NCBI GenBank assembly: GCA_947650155.1
Contig: CANSUS010000021.1
Span: forward strand, 1-56,486
DNA from: an uncultured Lachnospiraceae bacterium
GTDB lineage: Bacteria > Bacillota > Clostridia > Lachnospirales > Lachnospiraceae
Reading direction: 5' to 3'
Length of the DNA: 56,486 nucleotides
The notes below the pieces were generated by a model, which worked only from the letters and a program-made list of their open reading frames with translations, was not told where the DNA came from and did not search any database. Made by a program: the position numbers and the translations under genes. Positions 1 to 8,180 of this stretch are shown one piece after another. The stretch's first letter is position 1. Each line of letters begins with the position of its first letter.

Positions 1-53
1 GTATTGATTTTTCAAGGAGCAAATCCCATTTTTAATGTGGGAAGTTTGAGTTA
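1..53. repeat. Left terminal repeat, probable insertion-sequence end
   Basis: Bases 1-17 and 37-53 recur as reverse complements at 56469-56485 and 56434-56450. The 19 bases between them differ from the 18 at the other end. The matching segments at both window ends point outward in the same sense, as the two ends of one insertion sequence would. Sequence beyond base 53 belongs to the AraC regulator. I cannot name the element. Confidence 0.6.
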
Positions 54-3015
54 TGATACTTTTGCCTGCTCCTATGTGGAAATCCACAGTGCCAAACTCT
101 CCGACATGACCGCCGGGCAGCAGATCGCACTTTATACGAACAGCCTGCAGATGACGGACGAACTGATCTCCAAATATGTACCCTGTCATGTATTGTCATT
201 GGATACCAGACATTTTTGTATTTTGTTTTTTTTAGACGGAGAGAAAAATGCCGATCATAAAAATGTCATTAAAAGAGCATTAGAACAGGTCTCTTCCATA
301 CTGTTTAATTACTATAGCGTAACAGTCTGTGCCTCTGTCGGCTCTACCGTTAACGAACCGCTGCAGGCCGCTTCCTCCTATCAGGACGCCAAACAGATTT
401 TTTCACAGATATCCTGTGAAAAACCCATTTTGTTTTTCGAGGATGTACCGGAAAATGAACCGCTTAAAAATGTTTTTAACCTTTCCCTTTTTAAAGAAGA
501 TATCCGAAAAGCCTATGCAGAATATGATGAAAAGGCGCTCTTCGATATTTTTAGCTCCATTATGGAATTGTTTGAAAGCGAACCTGCGCATTATGTACAG
601 GCGCTGGACGCCGCCGGAAATATCCTGTATCTTTCCCTTTCTCTTTTAAACGACGGAGAACAGATTGTCTCTCGCATATTTGAAGGAAGAAGAGGCGGAT
701 ATCGTTCTTTATATGAACTGACCAATGTGGAACAGATTCTCGAATGGATGGGAATCCTGCGCGACGGGCTGTGCGAGAGTTTTTCCACTTATAATAAAGA
801 TTATAAAAATCATATTGTCGTTAATGTAAAAAAATATATTTCCGAACATATTGGCGAAAAACTCACTTTAAATAAAGCAGCCGAAGTTTTTAATATCAGT
901 CCCAATTACTTAAGCGTACTGTTTTCCAAATATAATGATATTGGTTTTACCGATTACATCAATCAGAGTAAAGTGGAAACCGCAAAAGAAATGATGGCTG
1001 ACGGAGATTATAAAATTTATGAAATCTCCGATACTTTAGGATTTGAAAGCGCTTTTTATTTCAGCCGTGTATTTAAAAAAGTAACCGGGGTCTCGCCAAG
1101 AGACTGTATGAATAAGAATTCACAAATGTATTTCAGTCAGGAGGTTGTTATGTTTTTTGAAATTGCAAGTAATTACAACCACACTTTATCTCCTTTTCTG
1201 CCATACGCTTCCATCTCGGACAGAGAAGCATGGAAAGGGCTCTCAGAGGATTTTAGAAATGCTTCCCTGCGTTTAGGGGAAAGCTTTTTAAACTTTGATT
1301 TTCCCAGTATGTCCGCTGTGGATTTTATGGACTTTATGCGCACGGGAAACCGGACGCGCTACGAAGATAAGTTTTTTCACAAAAGACATGCTTTAAACGC
1401 GCTTGTTCTTGCAGAATGCATAGAGGATCAGGGGAGGTTTATGGATGACATTATCAACGGCATTTTCTCTCTGTGTGAAGAAAGCGCCTGGCAGTTACCA
1501 CCCCATAATTCCTATAAGCGGGACGAGCCGCAGCTGCTGCTTCCGGACAGTACAGCGCCTGTTTTGGATCTGTTTGCCTGTGAAACCGGCGCTGTTTTAG
1601 GCACCGTTTACTATCTTTTAAAAGAAAGGCTGGATGCGGTCAGTCCTTTTATCACAAAACGAATTCTGCACGAACTCGATGATCGCATTTTTACCCCTTA
1701 TATCCACGCGCATTTCTGGTGGATGGGAAACGGCACGGAACCGATGAATAACTGGACGATCTGGTGTACCCAGAATGTTCTCCTCTCCGTCTTTTTAACG
1801 ACGACAGATACGGATCTGCAAAAACAGGTTTTTCTGAAAGCCTGTCAAAGTACGGATTATTTTCTTGCAGAATATGGCGAGGACGGATGCTGTGACGAAG
1901 GCGCCCAGTATTACCGCCATGCCGGGCTGTGTCTGTTCCTTGTAATGGAAATATTAAACGGTGTCACAAACGGAAGTTTTGCCTCCCTTTATCAGGAGCC
2001 CAAAATACGAAATATTGCTTCTTATATCCTGAATGTACATATCGGTGGGAAATATTATGTAAACTTTGCGGACTGCTCTCCGGTTGCAGGAAGAAGCGGC
2101 GTACGGGAATTTTTATTTGCTGAGCGGATACGCAATGAAGAAATGATGCGTTTTGCCGCCAGGGATTTTTGTGAGGGAGGGATGGACTCTCTGCTTTTGC
2201 CAAAGGAAAACAACCTGTATTATCGTCTGCAAAGCGGTTTTACGGCAGCGCGTATTATGCAATATTCCGATGACTGTCCGGAAAACCTGAAGCACCCAGA
2301 TATCTATTATCAAAGCGTAGGGTTGTTCCTGGTAAGAGACTCCTCTTTATGTCTTGCCGTAAAAGCGGGAGATAACGCCGACAGTCACAATCACAATGAT
2401 ACGGGAAGCTTTACGGTATACAAGAACAACAGGCCGCTTTTCATTGACATAGGGGTGGAAAGCTATACGAAAAAAACCTTTTCCGCCAGCCGTTACGAGA
2501 TATGGACAATGCAGTCTGCCTACCACAATCTTCCGACTGTAAACGGCTTTATGCAAAAAGACGGAGCAGCATACCGTGCCAAAAACATAACACACCGGAT
2601 CGGAGAGGAATTAAGCGAAATCTGCATGGATATTGCCGACGCATACCCAAAAGAAGCGGGACTTTGCTTTTATAAAAGGAAGGCTTGTCTGATCAAAGGC
2701 AGTGAAATCCTCATTCATGACTGCTTTGCTTTTTTGTATGCGGGTTCTTCTTCCGAAAAAACAGAAGCAGAGAACACAGTAATCTTAAGCCTTATGACCT
2801 ATGAAAAACCAGTGTCCGCTTCTCCTGTCCGGGAAGAAAATCATGTACGGCTTAAAATAGGAGATCTTGGAGCGCTTGACGCCGAAAATGCCAAACTGCT
2901 TCAAATAGAAGAAATTCCTGTTACCGACGCCAGACTGAGGACTGCATGGGAACATGAAATATACCGGATATTACTTTGCGCCACAGATGCCCAAATAAAA
3001 CTGCATATTACATAA
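4..3015 (+). CDS. 5'-truncated YesN/AraC-type regulator fused to heparinase II/III-like polysaccharide lyase
   Basis: One open frame of 1003 codons holds two proteins that are normally separate. Residues up to about 260 resemble the degenerate GGDEF-like middle part of YesN response regulators (VCASVGS near 110). Residues about 271-367 are an AraC double helix-turn-helix, with SDTLGFESAFYFSRVFKK as the second recognition region. Residues 383-1003 are a heparinase II/III-like lyase, with the family His motif SHNHNDTGSFTVY near 795. The receiver domain expected at the N terminus is missing, and the first 17 codons lie in the terminal repeat, so the TTG at 4 is unlikely to be a native start. A perfect AGGAGG (1139-1144) precedes an in-frame ATG at 1150, so free lyase can probably be made from there. 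No signal peptide follows this ATG, so the lyase is probably cytoplasmic, acting on imported uronic-acid oligosaccharides. Confidence 0.75.
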   Translation: MIFQGANPIFNVGSLSYDTFACSYVEIHSAKLSDMTAGQQIALYTNSLQMTDELISKYVPCHVLSLDTRHFCILFFLDGEKNADHKNVIKRALEQVSSILFNYYSVTVCASVGSTVNEPLQAASSYQDAKQIFSQISCEKPILFFEDVPENEPLKNVFNLSLFKEDIRKAYAEYDEKALFDIFSSIMELFESEPAHYVQALDAAGNILYLSLSLLNDGEQIVSRIFEGRRGGYRSLYELTNVEQILEWMGILRDGLCESFSTYNKDYKNHIVVNVKKYISEHIGEKLTLNKAAEVFNISPNYLSVLFSKYNDIGFTDYINQSKVETAKEMMADGDYKIYEISDTLGFESAFYFSRVFKKVTGVSPRDCMNKNSQMYFSQEVVMFFEIASNYNHTLSPFLPYASISDREAWKGLSEDFRNASLRLGESFLNFDFPSMSAVDFMDFMRTGNRTRYEDKFFHKRHALNALVLAECIEDQGRFMDDIINGIFSLCEESAWQLPPHNSYKRDEPQLLLPDSTAPVLDLFACETGAVLGTVYYLLKERLDAVSPFITKRILHELDDRIFTPYIHAHFWWMGNGTEPMNNWTIWCTQNVLLSVFLTTTDTDLQKQVFLKACQSTDYFLAEYGEDGCCDEGAQYYRHAGLCLFLVMEILNGVTNGSFASLYQEPKIRNIASYILNVHIGGKYYVNFADCSPVAGRSGVREFLFAERIRNEEMMRFAARDFCEGGMDSLLLPKENNLYYRLQSGFTAARIMQYSDDCPENLKHPDIYYQSVGLFLVRDSSLCLAVKAGDNADSHNHNDTGSFTVYKNNRPLFIDIGVESYTKKTFSASRYEIWTMQSAYHNLPTVNGFMQKDGAAYRAKNITHRIGEELSEICMDIADAYPKEAGLCFYKRKACLIKGSEILIHDCFAFLYAGSSSEKTEAENTVILSLMTYEKPVSASPVREENHVRLKIGDLGALDAENAKLLQIEEIPVTDARLRTAWEHEIYRILLCATDAQIKLHIT
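1139..1152 (+). promoter_or_regulatory. Internal ribosome binding site and start codon for stand-alone lyase
   Basis: AGGAGG at 1139-1144, five bases, then ATG at 1150, in frame with the surrounding gene and about 15 codons after the AraC domain ends. This is the best Shine-Dalgarno sequence in the gene. It implies that the lyase was, or still is, translated as a separate protein. Confidence 0.65.
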
Positions 3016-3106
3016 ACCGGAAGAAAATACGACAGGATGCAAAAGCTCACATTTTTCGACATTTTTCATAAAATATAATAAACAATAAAAAGAAGGAATT
3101 TTGTTT

Positions 3107-4000
3107 ATGTATTTGTTTTTTGGCATTCTTTTTCTCATTCTCCTTTTCTTTTTCTGCATAAACCACTGGCGAAGGAAAAAGATCATCCGCAAAGTATGCG
3201 CGATGTGCATGAACGAGAAGTGTGAACTGTTAGACGAACTGCTCTCTCCTTTTGGCTATGCTTATGTGCCCTCGCAGGATATTTTTACTTCCCGCATAGA
3301 TGCGTGGCAACGGGATCTGGGATATTGCGCGCTCTACGACAAAGCCGCTTCCCGCCTGAACATGGTCTTTGATTCCCTTCCTGTCTATTTTGATTATCAG
3401 AACCGCACATGGATGATTGAATTTTGGAAAGGCCAGTACGGAATTAATACCGGATGTGAGATCGGCGTCTACTATGCCGACCGGATTCTGGAAGAGAAAG
3501 AATACAAACACACTTTATTCCAGTGCGTATCTAAGGAAGATATGCCGAAGCTGTCCTTTACCTTTTACAGAAAAGAGCAGACCATCGCCAAACTATGTGC
3601 AAGACACTGGTGGCTGACCGCTTTTAAAACAGGATGCTTTTCTTCTCCTGCTGATTTATGTCTGCATGCCTGCGTGGCCTTTCCCAACCGGGAAATGGCA
3701 AGAGCTTTTGCTGCCGGGCTTATGAATGCCGGTTATGATCCTGAGGATATCTGTGTCTGCGCTCAGACAGTCAGCTTTCATTTTGGCAGATGCAAGTCTC
3801 CCTGCGGTTTTTTCCACAGGCTGCGAATCCGGCTTGCCCAGTGCCTCAACCGCTTTTGGTGCCGCGTTTACTGTTATGTGACCAGACCTTTCTGTCTGTC
3901 GGTAGACAGAATCCTGTATTTGTATTTCTATCTTCCTGCTGTCTTCAGAAAAACGCTCCGCATCAGAAAATACAAAAGACGCTGGCGGAAAAAACATTAG
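3107..4000 (+). CDS. DUF4474 family membrane-anchored protein
   Basis: A protein of 297 residues. A strongly hydrophobic segment (about residues 1-18, LFFGILFLILLFFFC) followed by RRKK gives a single N-terminal membrane anchor. The core motifs YVPSQDIFTSRIDAWQRDLG, PVYFDY and MIEFWKGQYGI match my memory of the DUF4474 family of Firmicutes, whose function is unknown. The C terminus is rich in Arg and Cys, with a further aromatic stretch (about 245-280) that could touch the membrane. ATG 3107 is preferred over TTG 3101 because AGAAGGA at 3091-3097 is then nine bases away. It sits between the lyase and the DUF2264 enzyme on the same strand, so a role in the same glycan pathway is inferred only from position. 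Confidence 0.65.
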   Translation: MYLFFGILFLILLFFFCINHWRRKKIIRKVCAMCMNEKCELLDELLSPFGYAYVPSQDIFTSRIDAWQRDLGYCALYDKAASRLNMVFDSLPVYFDYQNRTWMIEFWKGQYGINTGCEIGVYYADRILEEKEYKHTLFQCVSKEDMPKLSFTFYRKEQTIAKLCARHWWLTAFKTGCFSSPADLCLHACVAFPNREMARAFAAGLMNAGYDPEDICVCAQTVSFHFGRCKSPCGFFHRLRIRLAQCLNRFWCRVYCYVTRPFCLSVDRILYLYFYLPAVFRKTLRIRKYKRRWRKKH

Positions 4001-4010
4001 AAAACCTGCG

Positions 4011-4036
4011 GCGCTTATGCTTTCCGGCATAAGTGC
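4011..4036 (+). promoter_or_regulatory. Intergenic hairpin between DUF4474 and DUF2264 genes
   Basis: GCGCTTATGC (4011-4020) and GCATAAGTGC (4027-4036) form a ten-base stem with one G-U pair and a six-base loop. No T-run follows, so it is more likely an attenuator or mRNA-processing hairpin than a full terminator. An AT-rich stretch with TATA-like boxes follows before the next ribosome site. Confidence 0.4.
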
Positions 4037-4083
4037 TGTATACATAAATTCTATATAAAATATAGCAAAACAAGGAGGACATT

Positions 4084-6138
4084 ATGATTTTTGAACCCAA
4101 GAACTTAAACTATGATCTGAGCCCTTACACCGGACTGACAAGAGACAGCTGGATAGAAGCCGGAAAATACCTGTTAAGCGGCATTTTTTCCCATATCCAG
4201 AACCCGGACATGCCTGTCGTGATGCCAAGAACTGAAACAGAAGTAACCTATCCGCACAAAAATGCCACAGGAAAGCCGCTGCAATTAGAAGAAATGGCAC
4301 AAAAATTTGAAGGTCTTGCCCGTTCCTTTTTAGTAGCGGCGCCTTTGATTCATATAGAACCCGATATGCAGATCTGCGGATACACAATCAGAGAATATTA
4401 CAGAAAACAGGTTCTTTTCGCCTGTACAAAGGGTCATCCGAATTTCGTGGGATATTATGAAGATCTGCAGGAACTGACGGATCATGCAGATCCTTTCCGT
4501 ACTTTTCAGCAGACTGTAGAAACCTGCGCCTTTGTAATCTGCCTGAAAAACTGCCGTGAAGAAATATGGGATACTTATACGAAAGAAGAGCAGAATATCG
4601 TAGCAGAATTTTTGTTAAGCTACGCCCACGCTTCCACCGTCCCGCAAAACTGGCGGCTTTTTAATATGCTGGTTATGGCTTTTTTACAAAAAGAGGGTTA
4701 CCCTGTAGATACGGATATCATGCGGGAACATGCGCAGGCAATTTTAAATTACTATGCCGGCGACGGCTGGTATCGCGACGGGCATTCTTTTGATTATTAT
4801 TCCTGCTGGGCGTTCAACGTATATGCGCCAATCTGGAATGAATGGTACGGCTATGAACACGAACCATACATAGCGGAAATGTTTGAGCACAATTCCAACA
4901 AACTGATGGAAACTTACGGAGACTTTTTTGACCGGGACGGACATACCAATATGTGGGGACGAAGCAATGTTTACCGCAATGCCGCCACCAGTCCTTTTGA
5001 CGGCAATTTCCTTCTAAAACATCCTTTGGCAGATCCGGGGCTTTCCAGAAGAATTGCTTCCGGTTCTCTGCTGCAATTTATGACCAGAGATGATTTTTTA
5101 AAAAATGGGATTCCCACAATGGGATTTTACGGACAATTCACGCCGCTTGTGCAGGGATACTCCTGTGCGGAGTCTGTATTCTGGCTGGGTAAGGCTTTTC
5201 TCTGTCTCCATCTTCCTGCAGACCATCCCTTCTGGACGGAAAAGGAAAATAATGGAAGCTGGAAAAGCTTAGAAGAAAAGGAAGTGAAAGAAACGATTCT
5301 TAACGGTCCTGCACTCTGCTTTACCAACCATAACGCGAACGGAGAAACCGTTCTGCGTACCGGAAAAGTGGTGAAAAACTGTGGAGACGAGCATGGAATG
5401 TGGAACTATTCCAAGCTAAGCTATAACAGTAAATACCCCTGGGAATCCGCTCCTTCCAAAGAAGTGGAATCCATGCAGTATGTGTTAAAAGATATCACCA
5501 GAGGGAACATCGAAAAGTGTAATGTTACTTTATGGCATGGCGCAAAGGAAGGCGTCCTTTACCGCAGGCAGTTTTTTGATTATGCCCTTACAAAAGAGAC
5601 TCATTGGATGCAGACACTCAATCTTGCCGACTTTCCTGTGGAATATGGTATTTTACGCGCAGATAAACTGCGCCTTTACCGCAGTCCCATTACGCTTACT
5701 CTGGGCGCTTATGGTTTTCCCGATAACGGCACCGAAATCATACAAAAAGAAAAGGACGCTGCCAAAACCGTCATTTTAAAGGGACATGACCATATTGGAC
5801 AGGAAAAGCAGCTCGCCATGACAATTTATGACGGGTGGGATACAATAGAAATACTGTATAGTACAAATACAAACCCCGATTCCGAAAAATCTGTTGTAGT
5901 ATATGCAAAAACCGAAAGACATAAACTTTACGGCTATGAACCCTTTCTCCTGATTTCACAGGTGATAACCAAAGAATCGCTGGAAGACTTTACGGAAGAG
6001 GAACTGTTCCCAATTGCAGATGTTATTTATACAGATCCTGAAAAGCGCGGCGGATATGGCCCCGTTACGATTTTATTGAAAAACGGGGAAAAGAAGCGGA
6101 TTGTTTTTGAAGGAATGGAAGGGAATCTGCAGATATAA
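4084..6138 (+). CDS. DUF2264 domain protein, probable glycan exo-hydrolase
   Basis: 684 residues, close to the usual DUF2264 length. The N-terminal two thirds reads as an alpha-helical toroid, with family signatures PQNWRLFNMLVMAFL (about 200), YAGDGWYRDGHSFDYYSCW (about 225) and FDRDGHTNMWGRSNVYRNAA (about 280). The rest is a beta-rich domain. DUF2264 proteins are grouped with (alpha/alpha)6 enzymes, some reported as beta-glucuronidases (GH154, from memory). No signal peptide is seen, so a cytoplasmic site is inferred. AAGGAGG lies just upstream of ATG 4084. Together with the upstream heparinase-like lyase it suggests stepwise degradation of a uronic-acid-containing oligosaccharide. Confidence 0.75.
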   Translation: MIFEPKNLNYDLSPYTGLTRDSWIEAGKYLLSGIFSHIQNPDMPVVMPRTETEVTYPHKNATGKPLQLEEMAQKFEGLARSFLVAAPLIHIEPDMQICGYTIREYYRKQVLFACTKGHPNFVGYYEDLQELTDHADPFRTFQQTVETCAFVICLKNCREEIWDTYTKEEQNIVAEFLLSYAHASTVPQNWRLFNMLVMAFLQKEGYPVDTDIMREHAQAILNYYAGDGWYRDGHSFDYYSCWAFNVYAPIWNEWYGYEHEPYIAEMFEHNSNKLMETYGDFFDRDGHTNMWGRSNVYRNAATSPFDGNFLLKHPLADPGLSRRIASGSLLQFMTRDDFLKNGIPTMGFYGQFTPLVQGYSCAESVFWLGKAFLCLHLPADHPFWTEKENNGSWKSLEEKEVKETILNGPALCFTNHNANGETVLRTGKVVKNCGDEHGMWNYSKLSYNSKYPWESAPSKEVESMQYVLKDITRGNIEKCNVTLWHGAKEGVLYRRQFFDYALTKETHWMQTLNLADFPVEYGILRADKLRLYRSPITLTLGAYGFPDNGTEIIQKEKDAAKTVILKGHDHIGQEKQLAMTIYDGWDTIEILYSTNTNPDSEKSVVVYAKTERHKLYGYEPFLLISQVITKESLEDFTEEELFPIADVIYTDPEKRGGYGPVTILLKNGEKKRIVFEGMEGNLQI

Positions 6139-6139
6139 C

Positions 6140-6183
6140 AAAAAGGACGAGGCGTATCTTAAAAGATCCACTTCGTCTTTTTC
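6140..6183. terminator. Bidirectional intrinsic terminator between convergent operons
   Basis: An A-run, then GGACGAGGCGTATCTT, a short AA loop, AAGATCCACTTCGTC and a T-run. Nearly all bases pair, with some G-U. It lies between the stop codons at 6138 (plus) and 6185 (minus), and its A and T runs let it act in both directions. Confidence 0.8.
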
Positions 6184-6184
6184 T

Positions 6185-8167
6185 CTACAATTTTAACGTA
6201 TAGTCACTATAGTCCAGCGAAAAGTTAGGATTATAATAAGGATCGCCCGCTTCCAGTTCCGTCTTCCATTTCTCCCTGAAACGTTCCGATTCTTTATCAT
6301 AACGTTTCGCGCTTTCCCCGCTCAGATCATCGCCTCTGGATGCCGACTCATAATGATAAAGCTCCGCAAAAGGAGTAAAAATATTTAATAACCCGCGTTT
6401 TCTTAACCGCAGGCAAAAATCCACATCATTCAATGCCACTGCAAACTCTTCCTCTAACCCGCCAAGTTCTTCATAAAGACTTTTTCTTACAAGCAGGCAC
6501 GCCCCTGTCACCGCGGAAACATCCTGCGCATAAAAAAGCCGTCCCATGTAGCCAAAATTATTTTTATCCACCCTGTAATGCGTATGCCCTGCGGTCCGGT
6601 GTGCACCGAGTCCAATCACAATACCCGCATGCTGTATTGTCTGATCTGCATAATAAAGTTTGGCGCCCACTGCTCCTACATCCTGCCTCTGCGCAAACAT
6701 CAACAGTTCTTCCATCCAATTAATCGTAATGACCTCCGTGTCATTATTTAATAACAACAGATATTCTCCGTTCGCTTTCTTCGCGCCAAAGTTATTGATC
6801 TTAGAGTAGTTAAATTCGCCCTCGTACTTTTCTATTCGTATTTCCTTATGCTGTTTTAATTCCTCATAGCAGGAAAAGGTTTCCGGCTCAGTACTGTTAT
6901 TTTCAATAATAATAATCTCATAATTATCATAAGTGGACTTCTCTAATATAGAAGAAACACACCTTTTTAAATCTGAAACATGATCTTTATTGGGTATTAA
7001 TATGGAAATCTTTGGATCTGATAACAGTTGGTATTTAATTCTGAAGATCGTCTCGCATGCCTTGGTACTGCTGATTTCAAAATTTTCAAACCCGCACGTT
7101 CTCAGATGCTCGCCAATTGCGCCTTTCGCCGCATCAATGGCATAACTTTTCGCACCGATGTCCGATGCCACGCTTCCTTTATGGGACCGCCAATAATAGA
7201 GCAATTTAGGCACATGTACCACATTCTTTGCTTTAGCGGTCAGTCTTAAAATCATATCATGATCCTGACTTCCGTCATATTGTACCCGGAAAAGCTCCAT
7301 GCCTTCTAACAGTTTTCGGTCAAAAACACTGAAATGGCAGATATAGTTATTGGCTCTTAAATTGTCCAAAGAAAAATCAGGCTTAAAATGCAGGGTTATC
7401 ATATGGTCGATATTGTTCCCCTTAAAGGTGGCCTCATCACAGTAAATATAATCTGCATTCTTTTCACAGATTGCCTTCATATATTCATACAGCACACTGG
7501 GATGCAGCACATCATCATGGTCAAAGAGTCCGATGAAATCCCCTGTCGACATTTCATAACATCTGTTTGTATTTCCTGAAATCTTCTCGTTTCTTTCTAA
7601 TTTTTTATATTTGATCCTGCCGTCCTTTTTCGCATAAGCGAGACACATCTGCTCCACATATGCATGTTCCTGATCCGAGCCGTCTGCAAGACAGAGTTCC
7701 CAGTTTCCATAAGTCTGGTTTTGTACGGATTCCACCATATCTTTCAGAAACTTCTTCGGCGTATTATAAAGCGGCACGAGAATACTGAATTTGATATCTT
7801 TGGAAAAATGCGTTTCCGACTCCGCTTTCCTTCCTGCCGCATCAGGAAAACCTGCCGTTCCGTGCTGCAGCCTTGCTCTTCTTTCAATTCCTTTGCTTCT
7901 TAATTTCCTGGCAAATCCCCGGGGACTTCCGTAACGCGCAATTCGTTCTTTTGTCCTCAAAAGGAAATGAATTACCACCCTTGCCGGCTTGGAAAGCTTC
8001 CAGAGTGTTCCGCCTTTGATCCGCGCTATCTGTTCGTTCAGCCGTTTTTCTTCTTCCAGGGAATCCGCCAGTTTTCCCGCAAGCATCCGGCTTTTTTTCT
8101 TCTCTTCTTCATAAGCTCTTTTATAATACTCTAATTCCGTATTTTCTACCTGTCTGTCCTCACCCAT
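6185..8167 (-). CDS. Two-domain GT2 glycosyltransferase
   Basis: 660 residues with two GT-A domains. The N-terminal 50 residues are charged and probably coiled coil (YYKRAYEEEKKKSRMLAGKL). Domain 1 (about 125-350) starts at FSILVPLYNTPKKFLKDMV and has the metal-binding motif FDHDD. Domain 2 (about 395-640) starts at ISILIPNKDHVSDLKRCV and has LLNNDTEV, then the acceptor motif ALNDVDFCLRLRKRG. Tandem GT2 proteins of this type build rhamnose- or mannose-rich polymers in O-antigen, wall-rhamnan and similar loci. It is the last gene of the rfb/ABC operon and follows another large GT2 by 13 bases. Sugar specificity cannot be read; dTDP-rhamnose is a likely donor for at least one domain because rfbA, rfbB and rfbC are in the operon. 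Confidence 0.85.
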   Translation of the reverse strand: MGEDRQVENTELEYYKRAYEEEKKKSRMLAGKLADSLEEEKRLNEQIARIKGGTLWKLSKPARVVIHFLLRTKERIARYGSPRGFARKLRSKGIERRARLQHGTAGFPDAAGRKAESETHFSKDIKFSILVPLYNTPKKFLKDMVESVQNQTYGNWELCLADGSDQEHAYVEQMCLAYAKKDGRIKYKKLERNEKISGNTNRCYEMSTGDFIGLFDHDDVLHPSVLYEYMKAICEKNADYIYCDEATFKGNNIDHMITLHFKPDFSLDNLRANNYICHFSVFDRKLLEGMELFRVQYDGSQDHDMILRLTAKAKNVVHVPKLLYYWRSHKGSVASDIGAKSYAIDAAKGAIGEHLRTCGFENFEISSTKACETIFRIKYQLLSDPKISILIPNKDHVSDLKRCVSSILEKSTYDNYEIIIIENNSTEPETFSCYEELKQHKEIRIEKYEGEFNYSKINNFGAKKANGEYLLLLNNDTEVITINWMEELLMFAQRQDVGAVGAKLYYADQTIQHAGIVIGLGAHRTAGHTHYRVDKNNFGYMGRLFYAQDVSAVTGACLLVRKSLYEELGGLEEEFAVALNDVDFCLRLRKRGLLNIFTPFAELYHYESASRGDDLSGESAKRYDKESERFREKWKTELEAGDPYYNPNFSLDYSDYTLKL

Positions 8168-8180
8168 ATTACATTCATCC

